Origin: Galeopsis tetrahit
Taxonomy: Eukaryota; Streptophyta; Magnoliopsida; Lamiales; Lamiaceae
Assembly (NCBI GenBank): GCA_963675135.1
Contig: OY776124.1
Location: 21,636,066 to 21,700,065 of the forward strand
Direction of reading: 5' to 3'
DNA: 64,000 bases
A model generated the notes under the pieces. The model had not been told where the DNA came from. It worked only from the letters and a program-made list of their open reading frames with translations, and ran no database searches. Position numbers and translations under genes: made by a program. This document shows, piece by piece, positions 1 through 10,344 of the stretch. Position 1 is the stretch's first letter, and every line of letters begins with the position of its first letter.

Positions 1-3000
1 GATGCCAGTGATAAGGGCATCAAGTTTGATTGGAGGACCTTCATCATGTCTGAGATGATGAAGGAGAAGGCTAAATTTAAGGTGAAAGCCCACAATAAGG
101 TGGTGCTAGAAGGGAAAATCAAGTATTGCACCAGGGCAAGCTTGTTGATTGAGAGGTTTTCCCACTATTCCCAGATGCAGACCTTTGCAAAGCCCCTCCC
201 AGCCCAAAAGATCCTGTTCAGAAAGCTCAGTAAGAAAACTGAGAAAAGAAGGATGCTATTGGCCAAGCCTGCTGAAGAACAGAAGGAAGAGAAGCCTAAG
301 ATGAAAAAGAGAACAAAGGCCAGGGCTGTCAAGACAAGGAAAATGTCTCAGAGAATCTCAGAAGAGAATTCAGATGCTTCAGCTGAGATTGAAGAAGTTG
401 CTAGAGAAGGTGTACAAGTGCCATCTGATCATTCAGAAGAACTCAGGCAAAAGTACAATGAGACTAGACAAAAGTCTAAGGGTGATAAGAGAATCAGGGA
501 AGTTGTCCCTGAGAAGGAAGGAAGTGGAAGTAGCAGGGCCAGCAAGAGAAGAGCCAAACCTACTGAAAAGGTGTTGGAGCTGCAAGAAGAGAGGTCTCTT
601 CAATTGGCTCTAAGGGAGAGCAGAGCTGAAAGCAGGGCCAAATCCATGTCAAGGACCAATTCATCTGGTTCTGGAACTCCAGAATCCAAAGTCCCTGAAG
701 GTCAACCCATAGAGGCCAACCTCCCTGAAATTCAGTATCTTGAGCCCAACTCCCCTGAAACCCATGTCACCCCTTCCAACCAACCCATTACCCCTGTAAA
801 TCTCACTAAGAGATATTCTCCTGAAGGAAATGTGCAAAGAAGTGGCATAGATGTGCTTGCTGACTTAGCAGTAGATGAGACAAGACTCCTGTCTCCCCTT
901 GACTCATCCATGCTGAATTATTCAAAACTCTTAGAGCATGCACTCAATGAGCCAACCCCCTTGAGTAAAGCCCCTTCATACCCATTGCTCTCAAAAGCAA
1001 CTGAAGATCCTTCTACTGCACCCAACCCTTCTGAAGCCAACATCCCTGAACTTAATCTGCCTGAAGCTTTGATAGGAGAACCCAGAGCCAACTCCCCTAT
1101 AACCCAAAGTCCCCATTCAAGTGGAGATGAGGAGGAGTATACCTATGAAAGTATGCTCAGAGGAGGAGCCAAGGCTACTGTGGACAGTTTGTATCCACAA
1201 CTTGCTGAATTTCCAAGAATTCAGAAGGCCTTTCAAGATTTAAGGATGCTTGTTGCTGTGAAAGACAAATCCTTGATGGAGATATCACAAGTCATCCAAG
1301 ATAAGGGTGCAAACTGGTGGCAGATAGAGGAGAACAGATTGCTACACTTTGCTGGAGTTTCAAAGACAAGATTCCTCATAGATGAGGAGATTTTTGCAAA
1401 GTTGGTAGCTGATAAGATTGAAGAGGAGAAAGAAAGAAAAGCCAAGGGAATCAAACACCCTGACAGTGGTTCTAATGATGATGATTCCCCTGATGATCCC
1501 TCAAACCCTTCAAATCCCAACCCTCCTGAAACCCCTCAAGCCAACCTCCCTGAATCCCTTCAACCCAAGCCTTCTGTAGCAGATAGACTTTCCAATCCTC
1601 CCAAAACCTATCATAGGAAAGGCTCTGTAACTTCAGAGGTGTTGACCAAGGGTGGTAACACAACCAAAGATACATCTGCCAATGAAGGTTCTTCTGAACC
1701 CAAGGCACAGCCTAAAGATGTTGAGGTTCCTGTATTAGAGGCTAGTTCGATTAAGGCCTATTCAGTGTCAGAAGAGTTGGACATTGATCAGCCCTTAATC
1801 ATTCAGGATGACTCAGTGGCTGCTGATATAAGCACTGTGATCTCCCCACAACTGCCATCTTTGAACCTTGTTGAAGGTGGAGATGCTGCAGGTTTAGGAG
1901 AAGAAGTTGAAAAGGAGAGCATAGTTGAAAAATCAGAGGGAGTTATGGATGAAAGAGAGGTAGTCATCACTAAGATAGTGAGTGTACCAACATATGAGGG
2001 TGGAATAAGTGAGGAAGGACAGGTTATTCTTGAAGTCAAATCTGAACTTCAGGAATCCCTTGGTGAAAGGAGGCCTGATTCCTTGAGTGAGAACATTATC
2101 CATGAAGGGAGAAAAGAACAAGTTGAAAATGAGAAGAAGACTGCTGATGTATCAGAGTCTTATGTAAAAGAAATTAAGGGTGATGAGTGCTTATTTCCTA
2201 ACTTTTTTAATTTATCTGATGTTGCAGGTATTTCTCTTGACCAAATTTTTGCAGATGAGTTCCTCACAGATGCACCTATCCAAGTTGATACAGGCTCAGC
2301 TCAAGCCTTACTTGGCATGCAATCAGCGAAGTTGGACTCCTTGGCTCATCAAGTCCAATCTACTCATACTGAAACTTCAGGAGCATTGAATGAGCAAGGA
2401 AGGACTCTAGCATCTGTAGAAATGAGGCTCACTGGCTCTGAAGATGTTGTGCTACCAACCCTTGAGGCAAGAATCAGTGGTGTGGAATCTGGTCTTCAAA
2501 CCATCTCCACTGAAGTTCAAAGTGCCAAATCTACCATGGAAGCCATCTCAGAGGAGGTCAAGAAAGAACAGAAGCTGCTGAGAGATAATCACAATGCAAA
2601 TGTCAAAGTTCTCAGGCTCACTGTCAAGCAAGCTCTTGGAAAGAAGACAGCACTACAAAAGAGAAGAGCTGAAGAGCAAAGGCTAGCTATGGTCAAAGCT
2701 GCCTCAGAAAAATTTTCCCAAGAAGTGTTGGCCAACATTGCTGAAGGTGCAGTGGCCAACCTCACTGAGCTCTTAAAAGCCCAACTGGATGCATCTCTGA
2801 CAACAGCCATGGAAGAGGTTGTCCAACAAAAGATGAAGCCTGTTCTAGCTTTCCTTAGCTTGAGCAGTGACAGAATGCAGAATATACATGATGAAAATGT
2901 ATATTTGTTGGAAGAGATGAAGTCCCTAAACCAGGCCCAATCCCTGATGGCCTCAACAATGAGTGGCCTAAAGCCCCAGTGCTTTGATGCTGCCAAAAAG

Positions 3001-4131
3001 GGGGAAAGGGAAAGAGCTAGAGGAAAAGGTGCCTTGGTGATTGGGAGTCCAGTGAAAGGGAAGGACAAAGTCCCTGAAGGAAAGGGAAAAGAGCCAGAAA
3101 TGCTGAATTTGGAAGATTTGGATGAAGAGGAGCAGTTAGCATTGGCATTGAAAAACTCAATGGCCTCAGCTCAAGAAGAAAGGGCAAGGAAACAGCAAAG
3201 ACCAGGTGGTGAAGGGTCAGGTTTGGACAAAGATGCTGAAGGTGTCCAAACCAGAGGAAAAATCAAGAAGGCCCAAGGAAAGAAGAGACAAATTGAGAAA
3301 TTCACTGACTTTCCTAGCAGCCTTGATCTTCCACCTGAATTCAGAATTGATGAGGATGAGCCTACATCAAAGAAAGCCAAAACTGCTGAAGAAGACAAAT
3401 CTTCTGAATCTGGAAAAACTGCTGAAGGTGCCAAATCAACTGAAGAGACTGAAGAGTTATTTGCTGAAGGATTTGGATCTGAACCTAAGAAGAAGACAAC
3501 TGTTCTAGCCCATGATCCATCAAAGCTGTTTCATGAAGGGTATGGCAAAGACCCTGAAACACAACAGAAACTGGCCATGATGAGGGCCCATGAGAAAATT
3601 GATCTGATGGAAGAAGCCAACAGAGCAAGAGATGAAAGGAGAGCAAACTTTCAGAAACCAAGAAGGAGAAGAGCAACTTACAGCAAGATGAAGCCTCAGC
3701 TTCTAATCCCAATGGACACCAAATATCCACACTTGGATAAATGGGTGCCAATTCAACTGAATGACACATGGGAAGAAGCCAAAAGGGAGTTTGTCTATGA
3801 CTTTTATGTCATTGACAGATGGAATGGAGGAGATGCAAACTCTGCCTTCACTGAGTTCATGCTAGAATACTACAGAGAGTTGTATCAACAACTACTTGCA
3901 GCTGCTGACATTGCAAGATTTGAACTCACAGCTCCCAAGCCAATCATATACATGCCTCCAAAGCTTGAAGGATGGATTGACCAAGCAAGAATTCTGAGGG
4001 AATTCACTGAGATCCTTAAGCTGAACAAGATGGTTCTTGGACCTAAGGGAACCAACCAAGAAGCCATGGCACTGAAAAGAAGAGTGTGGGCACAGTATGG
4101 AATGCTGCCACCTCCTGAGGATGATCTTTGA
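1..4131 (+). CDS. Sirevirus additional (envelope-like) ORF, 5' partial
   Basis: This frame is open from the first base of the window to a TGA at 4129-4131, giving at least 1376 codons. The ATG at 46 is therefore probably internal, because the 15 codons before it are in frame and read like the same protein (KFDWRTFIMSE). There are no pol motifs. The N-terminal half is Lys/Glu/Ser/Pro-rich with repeated NxPE-type phrases (for example NLPE, NSPE, NIPE). Codons about 765-870 look like coiled coil. A basic/acidic stretch follows, then a C-terminal module with a W-x3-K-R motif also seen in the last part of the element C ORF. This position after pol is the 'envelope-like' ORF of Sireviruses, whose function is unproven. 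I see no convincing signal peptide or membrane segment in the visible part. Confidence 0.8.
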   Translation, partial: DASDKGIKFDWRTFIMSEMMKEKAKFKVKAHNKVVLEGKIKYCTRASLLIERFSHYSQMQTFAKPLPAQKILFRKLSKKTEKRRMLLAKPAEEQKEEKPKMKKRTKARAVKTRKMSQRISEENSDASAEIEEVAREGVQVPSDHSEELRQKYNETRQKSKGDKRIREVVPEKEGSGSSRASKRRAKPTEKVLELQEERSLQLALRESRAESRAKSMSRTNSSGSGTPESKVPEGQPIEANLPEIQYLEPNSPETHVTPSNQPITPVNLTKRYSPEGNVQRSGIDVLADLAVDETRLLSPLDSSMLNYSKLLEHALNEPTPLSKAPSYPLLSKATEDPSTAPNPSEANIPELNLPEALIGEPRANSPITQSPHSSGDEEEYTYESMLRGGAKATVDSLYPQLAEFPRIQKAFQDLRMLVAVKDKSLMEISQVIQDKGANWWQIEENRLLHFAGVSKTRFLIDEEIFAKLVADKIEEEKERKAKGIKHPDSGSNDDDSPDDPSNPSNPNPPETPQANLPESLQPKPSVADRLSNPPKTYHRKGSVTSEVLTKGGNTTKDTSANEGSSEPKAQPKDVEVPVLEASSIKAYSVSEELDIDQPLIIQDDSVAADISTVISPQLPSLNLVEGGDAAGLGEEVEKESIVEKSEGVMDEREVVITKIVSVPTYEGGISEEGQVILEVKSELQESLGERRPDSLSENIIHEGRKEQVENEKKTADVSESYVKEIKGDECLFPNFFNLSDVAGISLDQIFADEFLTDAPIQVDTGSAQALLGMQSAKLDSLAHQVQSTHTETSGALNEQGRTLASVEMRLTGSEDVVLPTLEARISGVESGLQTISTEVQSAKSTMEAISEEVKKEQKLLRDNHNANVKVLRLTVKQALGKKTALQKRRAEEQRLAMVKAASEKFSQEVLANIAEGAVANLTELLKAQLDASLTTAMEEVVQQKMKPVLAFLSLSSDRMQNIHDENVYLLEEMKSLNQAQSLMASTMSGLKPQCFDAAKKGERERARGKGALVIGSPVKGKDKVPEGKGKEPEMLNLEDLDEEEQLALALKNSMASAQEERARKQQRPGGEGSGLDKDAEGVQTRGKIKKAQGKKRQIEKFTDFPSSLDLPPEFRIDEDEPTSKKAKTAEEDKSSESGKTAEGAKSTEETEELFAEGFGSEPKKKTTVLAHDPSKLFHEGYGKDPETQQKLAMMRAHEKIDLMEEANRARDERRANFQKPRRRRATYSKMKPQLLIPMDTKYPHLDKWVPIQLNDTWEEAKREFVYDFYVIDRWNGGDANSAFTEFMLEYYRELYQQLLAAADIARFELTAPKPIIYMPPKLEGWIDQARILREFTEILKLNKMVLGPKGTNQEAMALKRRVWAQYGMLPPPEDDL

Positions 4132-4575
4132 AATGGCTAAGTCTTCTGACCTTACTTGAATGATCAACTATGCTGAAATATGGTCAAGTTTGCTGATGTG
4201 TTAATCTGGTTGCTCTGATCTGTTAAAGATTGCTCTGATACAAGTTCTGTGCTCTGATGCTGAAAATATCATTTTGAATTATTGTAATGAAGTGCTCTGA
4301 TATACTTAAGTGTTATTGATTCATGCTCTGATATGTTAATTTCAACTATCAACATGCCTGTAATGATTTCTTAATGAATGATAGTTGAACTTATTTTGAA
4401 TCAAGAAACACAAATCTCTCTATGCCTATCTTAAAACCTACTTGCAACAAAAATAGTGAATACACTAACACATTATTTTTCAGGAATATTGACCTCAGTC
4501 ATGTCTTCTGAAGATACATGTAATAGGTGTAGACAAGTCACTTTTGCTTAAAATTGTATAGGTTTTGGCATCATC
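4132..4575 (+). other. Untranslated region between extra ORF and polypurine tract
   Basis: This is non-coding. It carries several copies of a short TGCTCTGAT phrase (about 4209-4331), also found in the adjoining LTR. It ends directly at the purine tract. No other gene is visible. Confidence 0.6.
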
Positions 4576-4589
4576 AAAAAGGGGGAAAT
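4576..4589 (+). promoter_or_regulatory. Polypurine tract of Sirevirus A
   Basis: AAAAAGGGGGAAAT lies immediately before the LTR. The same 14 bases precede the 3' LTR of element C at 63371-63384. This is the expected primer site for plus-strand DNA synthesis. Confidence 0.85.
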
Positions 4590-4855
4590 TGTTGGGAATA
4601 AAATGAGCTATGTTTTGATTGAATACCAAAAACCCCCTGAGACATGCCTAAGTCAATGAAAAATATGTTCTAAGAATGTTAGAACATATAGATTATAGGC
4701 TAGATGAGAAGCTGAAATGTTAGGCAGCTCTTAGACAATTAGATGCACAATTTGAGGGGGAACCTATGCTTTGAAGATGATCAAGATCAAGTCTCCCCAA
4801 GGCTCAAATTCTGGAACAAAGAGTAAGGACACTCTATGAAATCTAAGATGCTCTT

Positions 4856-5308
4856 ATCAGGAGAGTTGTCCAGAGAAAGTATTCTTAAAGCTCTGATCAG
4901 GAGAGTTGTCCAAAGAAGCTAGCCATATGCAAGAACAAACCTACCTAGCTCAAAAGGACAAGACTACTCAAAGGTTTTGGTCAGGAGAGTTGTCCAGATA
5001 AGCCAACTCTAAAGTATAAAGTGCTCTGATGCAAAAAGACCAATCATGCTGATCAGGAGAGTTGTCCAGAGGAGTTGTCTCAGCTAAATTGACCAAGATC
5101 AAGTGCTCTGAAAGCCTAAGATCAACTATGCTGAAGAGATTGAGACAACCAGTCCCTAAAGGTCCTCAAAGGAATGAGCTAAGACCATACACAAGAGAAA
5201 TAAAGGGAAAGAGCCAAGTCATCTGAAGAAGAGCAAGCCAACCATGCTGAAAAGCAAAACTGCTGATAATGATAAGGAGAGTTGTCCAGATGATAAGGAA
5301 TGTTGTCC
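4856..5308 (+). promoter_or_regulatory. U3 repeat cluster, core GGAGAGTTGTCC
   Basis: The core recurs at about 4856-4874, 4895-4912, 4980-4998, 5051-5070 and 5271-5290, with a degenerate copy at 5292-5308. It usually sits inside GATCAGGAGAGTTGTCCAGA. Spacing is irregular (about 40-220 bp), so this is not a simple tandem array. Repeated U3 motifs in LTRs are often enhancers; that role is inferred here. Confidence 0.55.
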
Positions 5309-5527
5309 TATCATTGGATCAACCTTCAGAAGCCATGTCCAAGTCCTAACAAGAAGTCAAACATTGGGAAAAGTGCTGCAGAATGAAGACAAAATTGTTA
5401 CAGCCGTTTATTACCCAAATGAGGACATGTCACTATCAAGAATCTGTCTTCCAGTTTGAAGAACTCAAGGAAGACATTTATAGCAATTTGGGGCTGCCTC
5501 TCCAACGGGCAAATCCTCCATTTTGTC

Positions 5528-5535
5528 TATAAATA
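5528..5535 (+). promoter_or_regulatory. TATA box of Sirevirus A LTR
   Basis: TATAAATA lies in the middle of the LTR. The corresponding TATAAATAC/T is found in the LTRs of elements B and C. Transcription would start roughly 30 bp downstream. Confidence 0.6.
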
Positions 5536-6464
5536 CAGAAGTGTGAAGACCATTTGAAAGCGAATCCAACAATCCAACTGACCTCAACAAGCACCTCAAC
5601 ACAATCCAACTTAGCTCAAAGTTCTTACAAGCTAGAGTGCTTTCAAAGCTTTCAAAGACTATCTTAGTCTTCAAACACTTCATCTAAGCTGAACTCAATT
5701 GTATATCCTTACACAAGCTTAGAGAGATATCCTATCCTTATACACTGGTCTTCATTGTAAAGGATATCTCATTAGTTGGAACCTTACTTCAACCCTTACA
5801 CCTTTCAAGAGTGAAAGTGAGAAGGTTGTAGTAGTAGAAGTGGTAGGAGCTGACTGTTGAGAGAAGAACAGTTCAGTTCTGAGTTGAGAAGAGGGTACTA
5901 GGACTCTAGACATCCTAGGGATCAATTCACCAAGGAGTGGTGTTCTTGATCAAGTGCACCTTGGCACTATAAAACAAGTTAATTCCAAGAGTGAAGGAAT
6001 TATCCTGTTAAATCAGGGAAAGTGGATGTAGGAGCTTGAGTCTCTGAACCACTATAAACTCTTGTGTTGATTTACTTTACAAGTACTTACATTCACTCAA
6101 CACTGCACACAAAACTGATCTTTCAAAGATACACATTCAAAGACTGTGCAAAACTGTTTTGGACAACTTCCCTGAAGCTTAACTGGACTGTTTTACATTG
6201 ACTGAATGATTTCAGAAATTAAAGGAGTCTAAACTTAAAGGGCCAACCACTATTCCGCACATATAACTCCCCTAGATAGTTATTCAACTAAGTACTCAAT
6301 AGTACTTAGTGGATTGATTATCTTAGAAGAGTTAATCACCTTCAGCAGAGTTGTCCAAGACAACCTTGCTGAGTTCTGGTTTGATCAAAGTTCAAAAAGA
6401 ATTGCAAACAAGTGTATTCCCCCCCCCCCCATACACTTGTTATCTACTCCTTTCAGGACCAACA

Positions 6465-6900
6465 CACACTATGCTGACAAGTCAACCTCAGTATATTTTT
6501 CTCAAGCAGATTTTCATTATAGTAATAGCTGACCAAGTGGTTGCTGCCATTTCTTACCTAATACAAGGCACAGGTTCAAAGCCTTCTCAATGCTTTTTTT
6601 TTTTTAATAATAATTTTAACATTTTTTTTTTAATAATAATTTTAACAAACAGTACTGGTTTTTAAATAAACTACTTTTCAGTATTAAAAACAATCATTTT
6701 ATTTATTTTTATTTTTTTCATTTTTAAATAAACTATCAATTTTCAATATTAAAGACTATCACTTTTTATTTTTTAATTTTTTTTAATAATAATTTTAACA
6801 AACAGTACAATTTATAACTTATTAAAGACTATCACTTTTTTATTTATTTTAATAATAATTTTAACAAATTGTACAATTTGTAATTAAAATATACCCGTTT
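6465..6900. other. AT-rich spacer beside the LTR
   Basis: No gene. It holds T-rich homopolymer tracts and three or four copies of a TAATAATAATTTTAACA phrase (about 6603-6865), which grade into the tandem array that follows. Confidence 0.55.
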
Positions 6901-7700
6901 TTTAATGCACTTTTCAGTATTATGAAACAACACTTTTCAGTATTGTAAAACAACACTTTTCATTATTAAAAATTACTACCACTTTTCAATATTAAAAACT
7001 ACATATTTTCAATATTAAAACTACCACTTTTTAGTATTAAAGACTACCACTTTTCCAAATTAAAAATTACCACTTTTCAATATTATGAACACCTTTTCAG
7101 TATTAAAGACTACCACTTTTCAGTATTATGAAACAACACTTTTCATTATTATGAAACAACACTTTTATGTATTAAAGATTACCACTTTTCAGTATTATGA
7201 AACAAAAAACAACACTTTTGAGTATTAAAAATTATCACTTTTCAGTATTATGAAACAACATTTTTCAGTATTAAAGATTACCACTTTTCAGAATTAAAGA
7301 CTACCATTTTTCAGTATTATGAAACAACACTTTTCAATATTAAAGATTACCACTTTTCAGTATTAAAGAATACCACTTTTCAGTATTAAGAAACAACACT
7401 TTTCAGTATTAAGAAACAACACTTTTCAGTATTAAAGACTACTACTTTTCAGTATTAAGAAAACACTTTTCACTTTTCAGTATTAAGAAACAACACTTTT
7501 CAGTATTAAAGACTACCACTTTTCAGTATTAAGAAAACACTTTTCACTTTTCAGTATTAAGAAACAATACTTTTCAGTATTAAAGACTATCATTTTTCAG
7601 TATTATGAAACAACACTTTTCGGTATTAAATACTACAACTTTTCATTAATAAGATTACCACTTTTTAGTAAAAAAATTACCACTTTTCATTAATGAAAAC
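6900..7700. repeat. 23-bp tandem array, two alternating unit types
   Basis: Roughly 30 imperfect units share CACTTTTCAGTATTA. They end either AAGACTAC or TGAAACAA, both giving 23 bp. Units have drifted by substitutions and small deletions, and some are partly duplicated (about 7455-7560). No open frame runs through it. Unit length and AT content suggest a minisatellite. Confidence 0.85.
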
Positions 7701-8116
7701 AGATCACCATAAAAAAAAAAGAAAAACATAAAAATTACCACTTTTCTTCAGTTAATAATAATATTATACAACAACATAAATTAAACATAAAAATAGAATA
7801 AGATAATCTTATACTTCAACAAAAGAAAATAACTCAATAACATCTCATCCAAATCAACCAAAATTACCACCGCTCCCTCCCTCTTTGCTAAAGTTTTCCT
7901 TTAATCAACTGAGGCTTCTTCTCATAAAACTCTTTGACTTTTTAATAACATCAAACTATATTCATGTCAGATAAAGAATACTAGCACAAAATTCTGCCCT
8001 TAAAAATCTTCTCAGTTTTGCCTATATTTAAAGAGAAAAATAAAATAAAACCAACTTAAAGTTCAAGATTAACAATAAAATAATAGAATAGTGATTACGT
8101 ATTGAAGCTTCACACA

Positions 8117-8517
8117 CCTATCTGCAAGGCGGTAAACACCCTAACATTGGTGCAGAGTAGCTGCAGCCTCGTTCATACAATATCCCTGATCCAATTAAGG
8201 GCATGCTTCTGGTAAGGGCGAAGTTCACAAAGCAGGGTACTAGGAGGTTCCATATCCTAAGGTATTATAAATTAAATTATGTAACAAATAAATATAACAT
8301 AATTTGAGAGCATAGACACTTTAGTTTTCTTTACCTATAAATCTGAGCTTTTCATAACACCAACAATATTGTCAAGGTCATTGTTAGAAATTGACTCCTC
8401 ATTTTCAACATTATTTCCATCCCCAGAAGGTGTACTCTTGATCTTATTTATATGTGGAAATGATGGAGGTAAAGTAGAGTTGTCTTGTTCATGAAAATCA
8501 AATACTAAATAAGTCAT
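8117..8517 (-). pseudogene. RAD5-like SNF2 helicase gene fragment (two broken exons)
   Basis: On the minus strand, 8517-8335 encodes an acidic stretch ending NNDLDNIVGV, with a GT donor at 8334-8333. After an intron, an AG at 8258-8257 opens a second exon (8256 to about 8117) reading EPPSTLLCELRPYQKHALNW and then, in another frame, NEAAATLHQC-stop-GVYRLADR, followed by a GT donor. This is the start of the Swi2/Snf2 ATPase region of plant RAD5/HLTF-type DNA-repair translocases (DLDNIVGV...EPPSTLL...LRPYQKQAL). Breaks include a TAG at the end of the first exon, a frameshift after the LRPYQK motif and a Trp-to-TAG stop. Walker motifs, RING and helicase C-terminal domains are absent. It is a decayed remnant, not a working gene. 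Confidence 0.68.
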
Positions 8518-10340
8518 GTAAAAACTATAACAAACAAAATTAAATTCTCAATGTTAATTGAGCACCCGTGCAACTAAAAAAATCAATCTCTATTTCACAT
8601 CTGCAAGTTCAAATGAATGAACTAATCTTGCATCATCATTGATCAATAACCCCCATGTGTGGATACAATCACACACATTTGACCTTGATCAATCATTTGG
8701 CCTCAAACAAAAATTTCATCACCATTGATAAACCAGAAAAACATTTCATTAAAACAGCAAACAACATACTTGTAAGGAAGCTAATTTTTCAGTAATCAAT
8801 AGTTAATTCTTGCTTCTAATATCGAATTCAATAATAACAAAAAAAATGTAATAATTTGCTCCTAGTAAAAGATACCTAACCTATCTCAAATTGCAAATAC
8901 ATAGTTCAAAACAAAATCTCCAGAAAGAAAAGAGTACCAATTACGAAACTCAAATCCTAATATCAATTAATCAATTAACACCATACAAAATAAAATAAAA
9001 AATCAATCTAGAAGCATATCAAGGCAGGATTCTTACTTTTTCTCCCCTCCCACCGATCATCCGCCCCTCAATCTAGTTTCCCCCTTGAATCAAATGATGA
9101 AAGGTTTTGTCTATGGTTATCAAATTAATGTTTCTACATTATACATACATAGCAGATCCTATAAACATCGTGCAAACCAACAATGGTGACGCCAACCATG
9201 AGCGAAAACATCAGAACAGAACTAGCACTGGTGAGAAAAATGAAATAGAGTCTCCCGATCGGAGAATTGGTTGTCGAAAATTGTGATCGGAGAGAGGATC
9301 GGACGATTGACGGAAGATGTAGAAGAACAACTAGCAGGCGGGAAGGGTAGCGATGAAGTTCACGGAGAGCAGAAGCATCAAGAGATCAGCGGCGATGACG
9401 GTGAGGGGAGAAAACGGTTCTACAAAATAGCGTCTTAGGAGGAGATGAATAAAAAAATTGGGTCGGGTCAGGTTTGGGTTGGACGGGTCAGATGGGTCAA
9501 GTATAGTGTGCACGGATCCCAACTTGGTGCACATGGTGCATTTAAGACTTTTCCTTCTACAATATTTTGAACTTACGAAAAAAATTGTATTTTTATAGGT
9601 AAGAGCGAGAATATCTAGATATTTTTAAGGATGTAGATCGATTGATTAGTTATTCCTAAAGATTTGAGGGTTAAAGAGCCTCAATTTAGAATTTGTTTTT
9701 TTCTTCTAGAAATGACTTAGGGAAAGATTATATTGACAATTTTATAAAATTTATTTGATGTACTTTCACGAAATATTATCAAGTATTCGTGTCTAGTAAA
9801 ATGTGCCATTAATTTATTGTGATTTTCAATATTATTTCATGCGTAAGAATATTTTTTAATTTGCTATTTATTATTTTAATATTATTATAAATTTTATTAT
9901 TGTTATTAATCTAATTGAAATTAATATATATAAATGAAACTATCGTGACACTAAATTGTGTATTATTAATTAATATTACAAAATAATAATAAATGAGTTT
10001 TTTTTATGGGAATAATAAATGGGTTTTAAAATGAATGTATCTTCACATTTAATAATGTAGTATTAATTAAAATAGAAAATTAATGATAATTAAAAATAAT
10101 TTTAATAATAATTTGCATGTCCTGACATTTAATATTGCACTGTTAATTAATATTAACAATTTATATGATTAATTAAGTGTAGGCTAAACTACACATTCAT
10201 GACATTTAAGAATGTATTAATACATTATACCTATTATTACATTAACTTAGAGGACACTTTAAAGAAATGTCATGATAAATAAAGTGTATTAAAAAGTGGT
10301 TTATAAATACAATTTTAAATGTCAAGAAATGCCATTTTGT
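8518..10340. other. No gene recognised
   Basis: AT-rich intergenic DNA. A more GC-balanced patch at 9170-9540 has an open minus frame (9534-9331) with no family resemblance; it may be 5' material of the RAD5-like relic, but I cannot show that. 9540-10340 is very AT-rich with nothing recognisable. Confidence 0.5.
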
Positions 10341-10344
10341 TAGT

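Larger units (their letters stand above)
1..6464 (+). mobile_element. Sirevirus A (Ty1/copia), 3' part only
   Basis: The 3' portion of a Sirevirus-type LTR retrotransposon runs in from the left edge. In order it shows the end of a very long extra ORF (1-4131), a short untranslated stretch, a polypurine tract (4576-4589) and a complete 3' LTR (4590-6464) framed by TGTTGG and CCAACA. gag, pol and the 5' LTR lie outside the window. The extra ORF downstream of pol, the purine tract and the LTR termini match Sirevirus C at 51.3-64 kb, which shows the whole order. The extra ORF is unbroken, so the element may not be very old. Confidence 0.88.
4590..6464 (+). repeat. 3' LTR of Sirevirus A (about 1875 bp)
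   Basis: It begins TGTTGGG directly after the polypurine tract and ends GGACCAACA, the same ending as the element C 5' LTR, giving TGTTGG/CCAACA terminal inverted repeats. A TATA box (5528-5535) puts U3 at 4590 to about 5555 and R/U5 after it. U3 carries a repeated 12-base motif (see findings). A run of C (6418-6430) precedes the terminus. The partner LTR is outside the window, so age cannot be estimated. Short open frames inside it, such as 5244-5459, are not genes. Confidence 0.82.

Noticed and set aside
46..60. ATG at 46 as the true start of the first long ORF
   Set aside because: The 15 codons before it are in frame, open and protein-like, so the ORF continues beyond the left edge of the window.
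5244..6665. Short plus-strand open frames in and after the Sirevirus A LTR
   Set aside because: They lie in LTR regulatory sequence or homopolymer-rich DNA and match no protein family.
6900..7700. CRISPR-like alternation of repeats
   Set aside because: Units are directly adjacent with no unique spacers, and the genome is eukaryotic.
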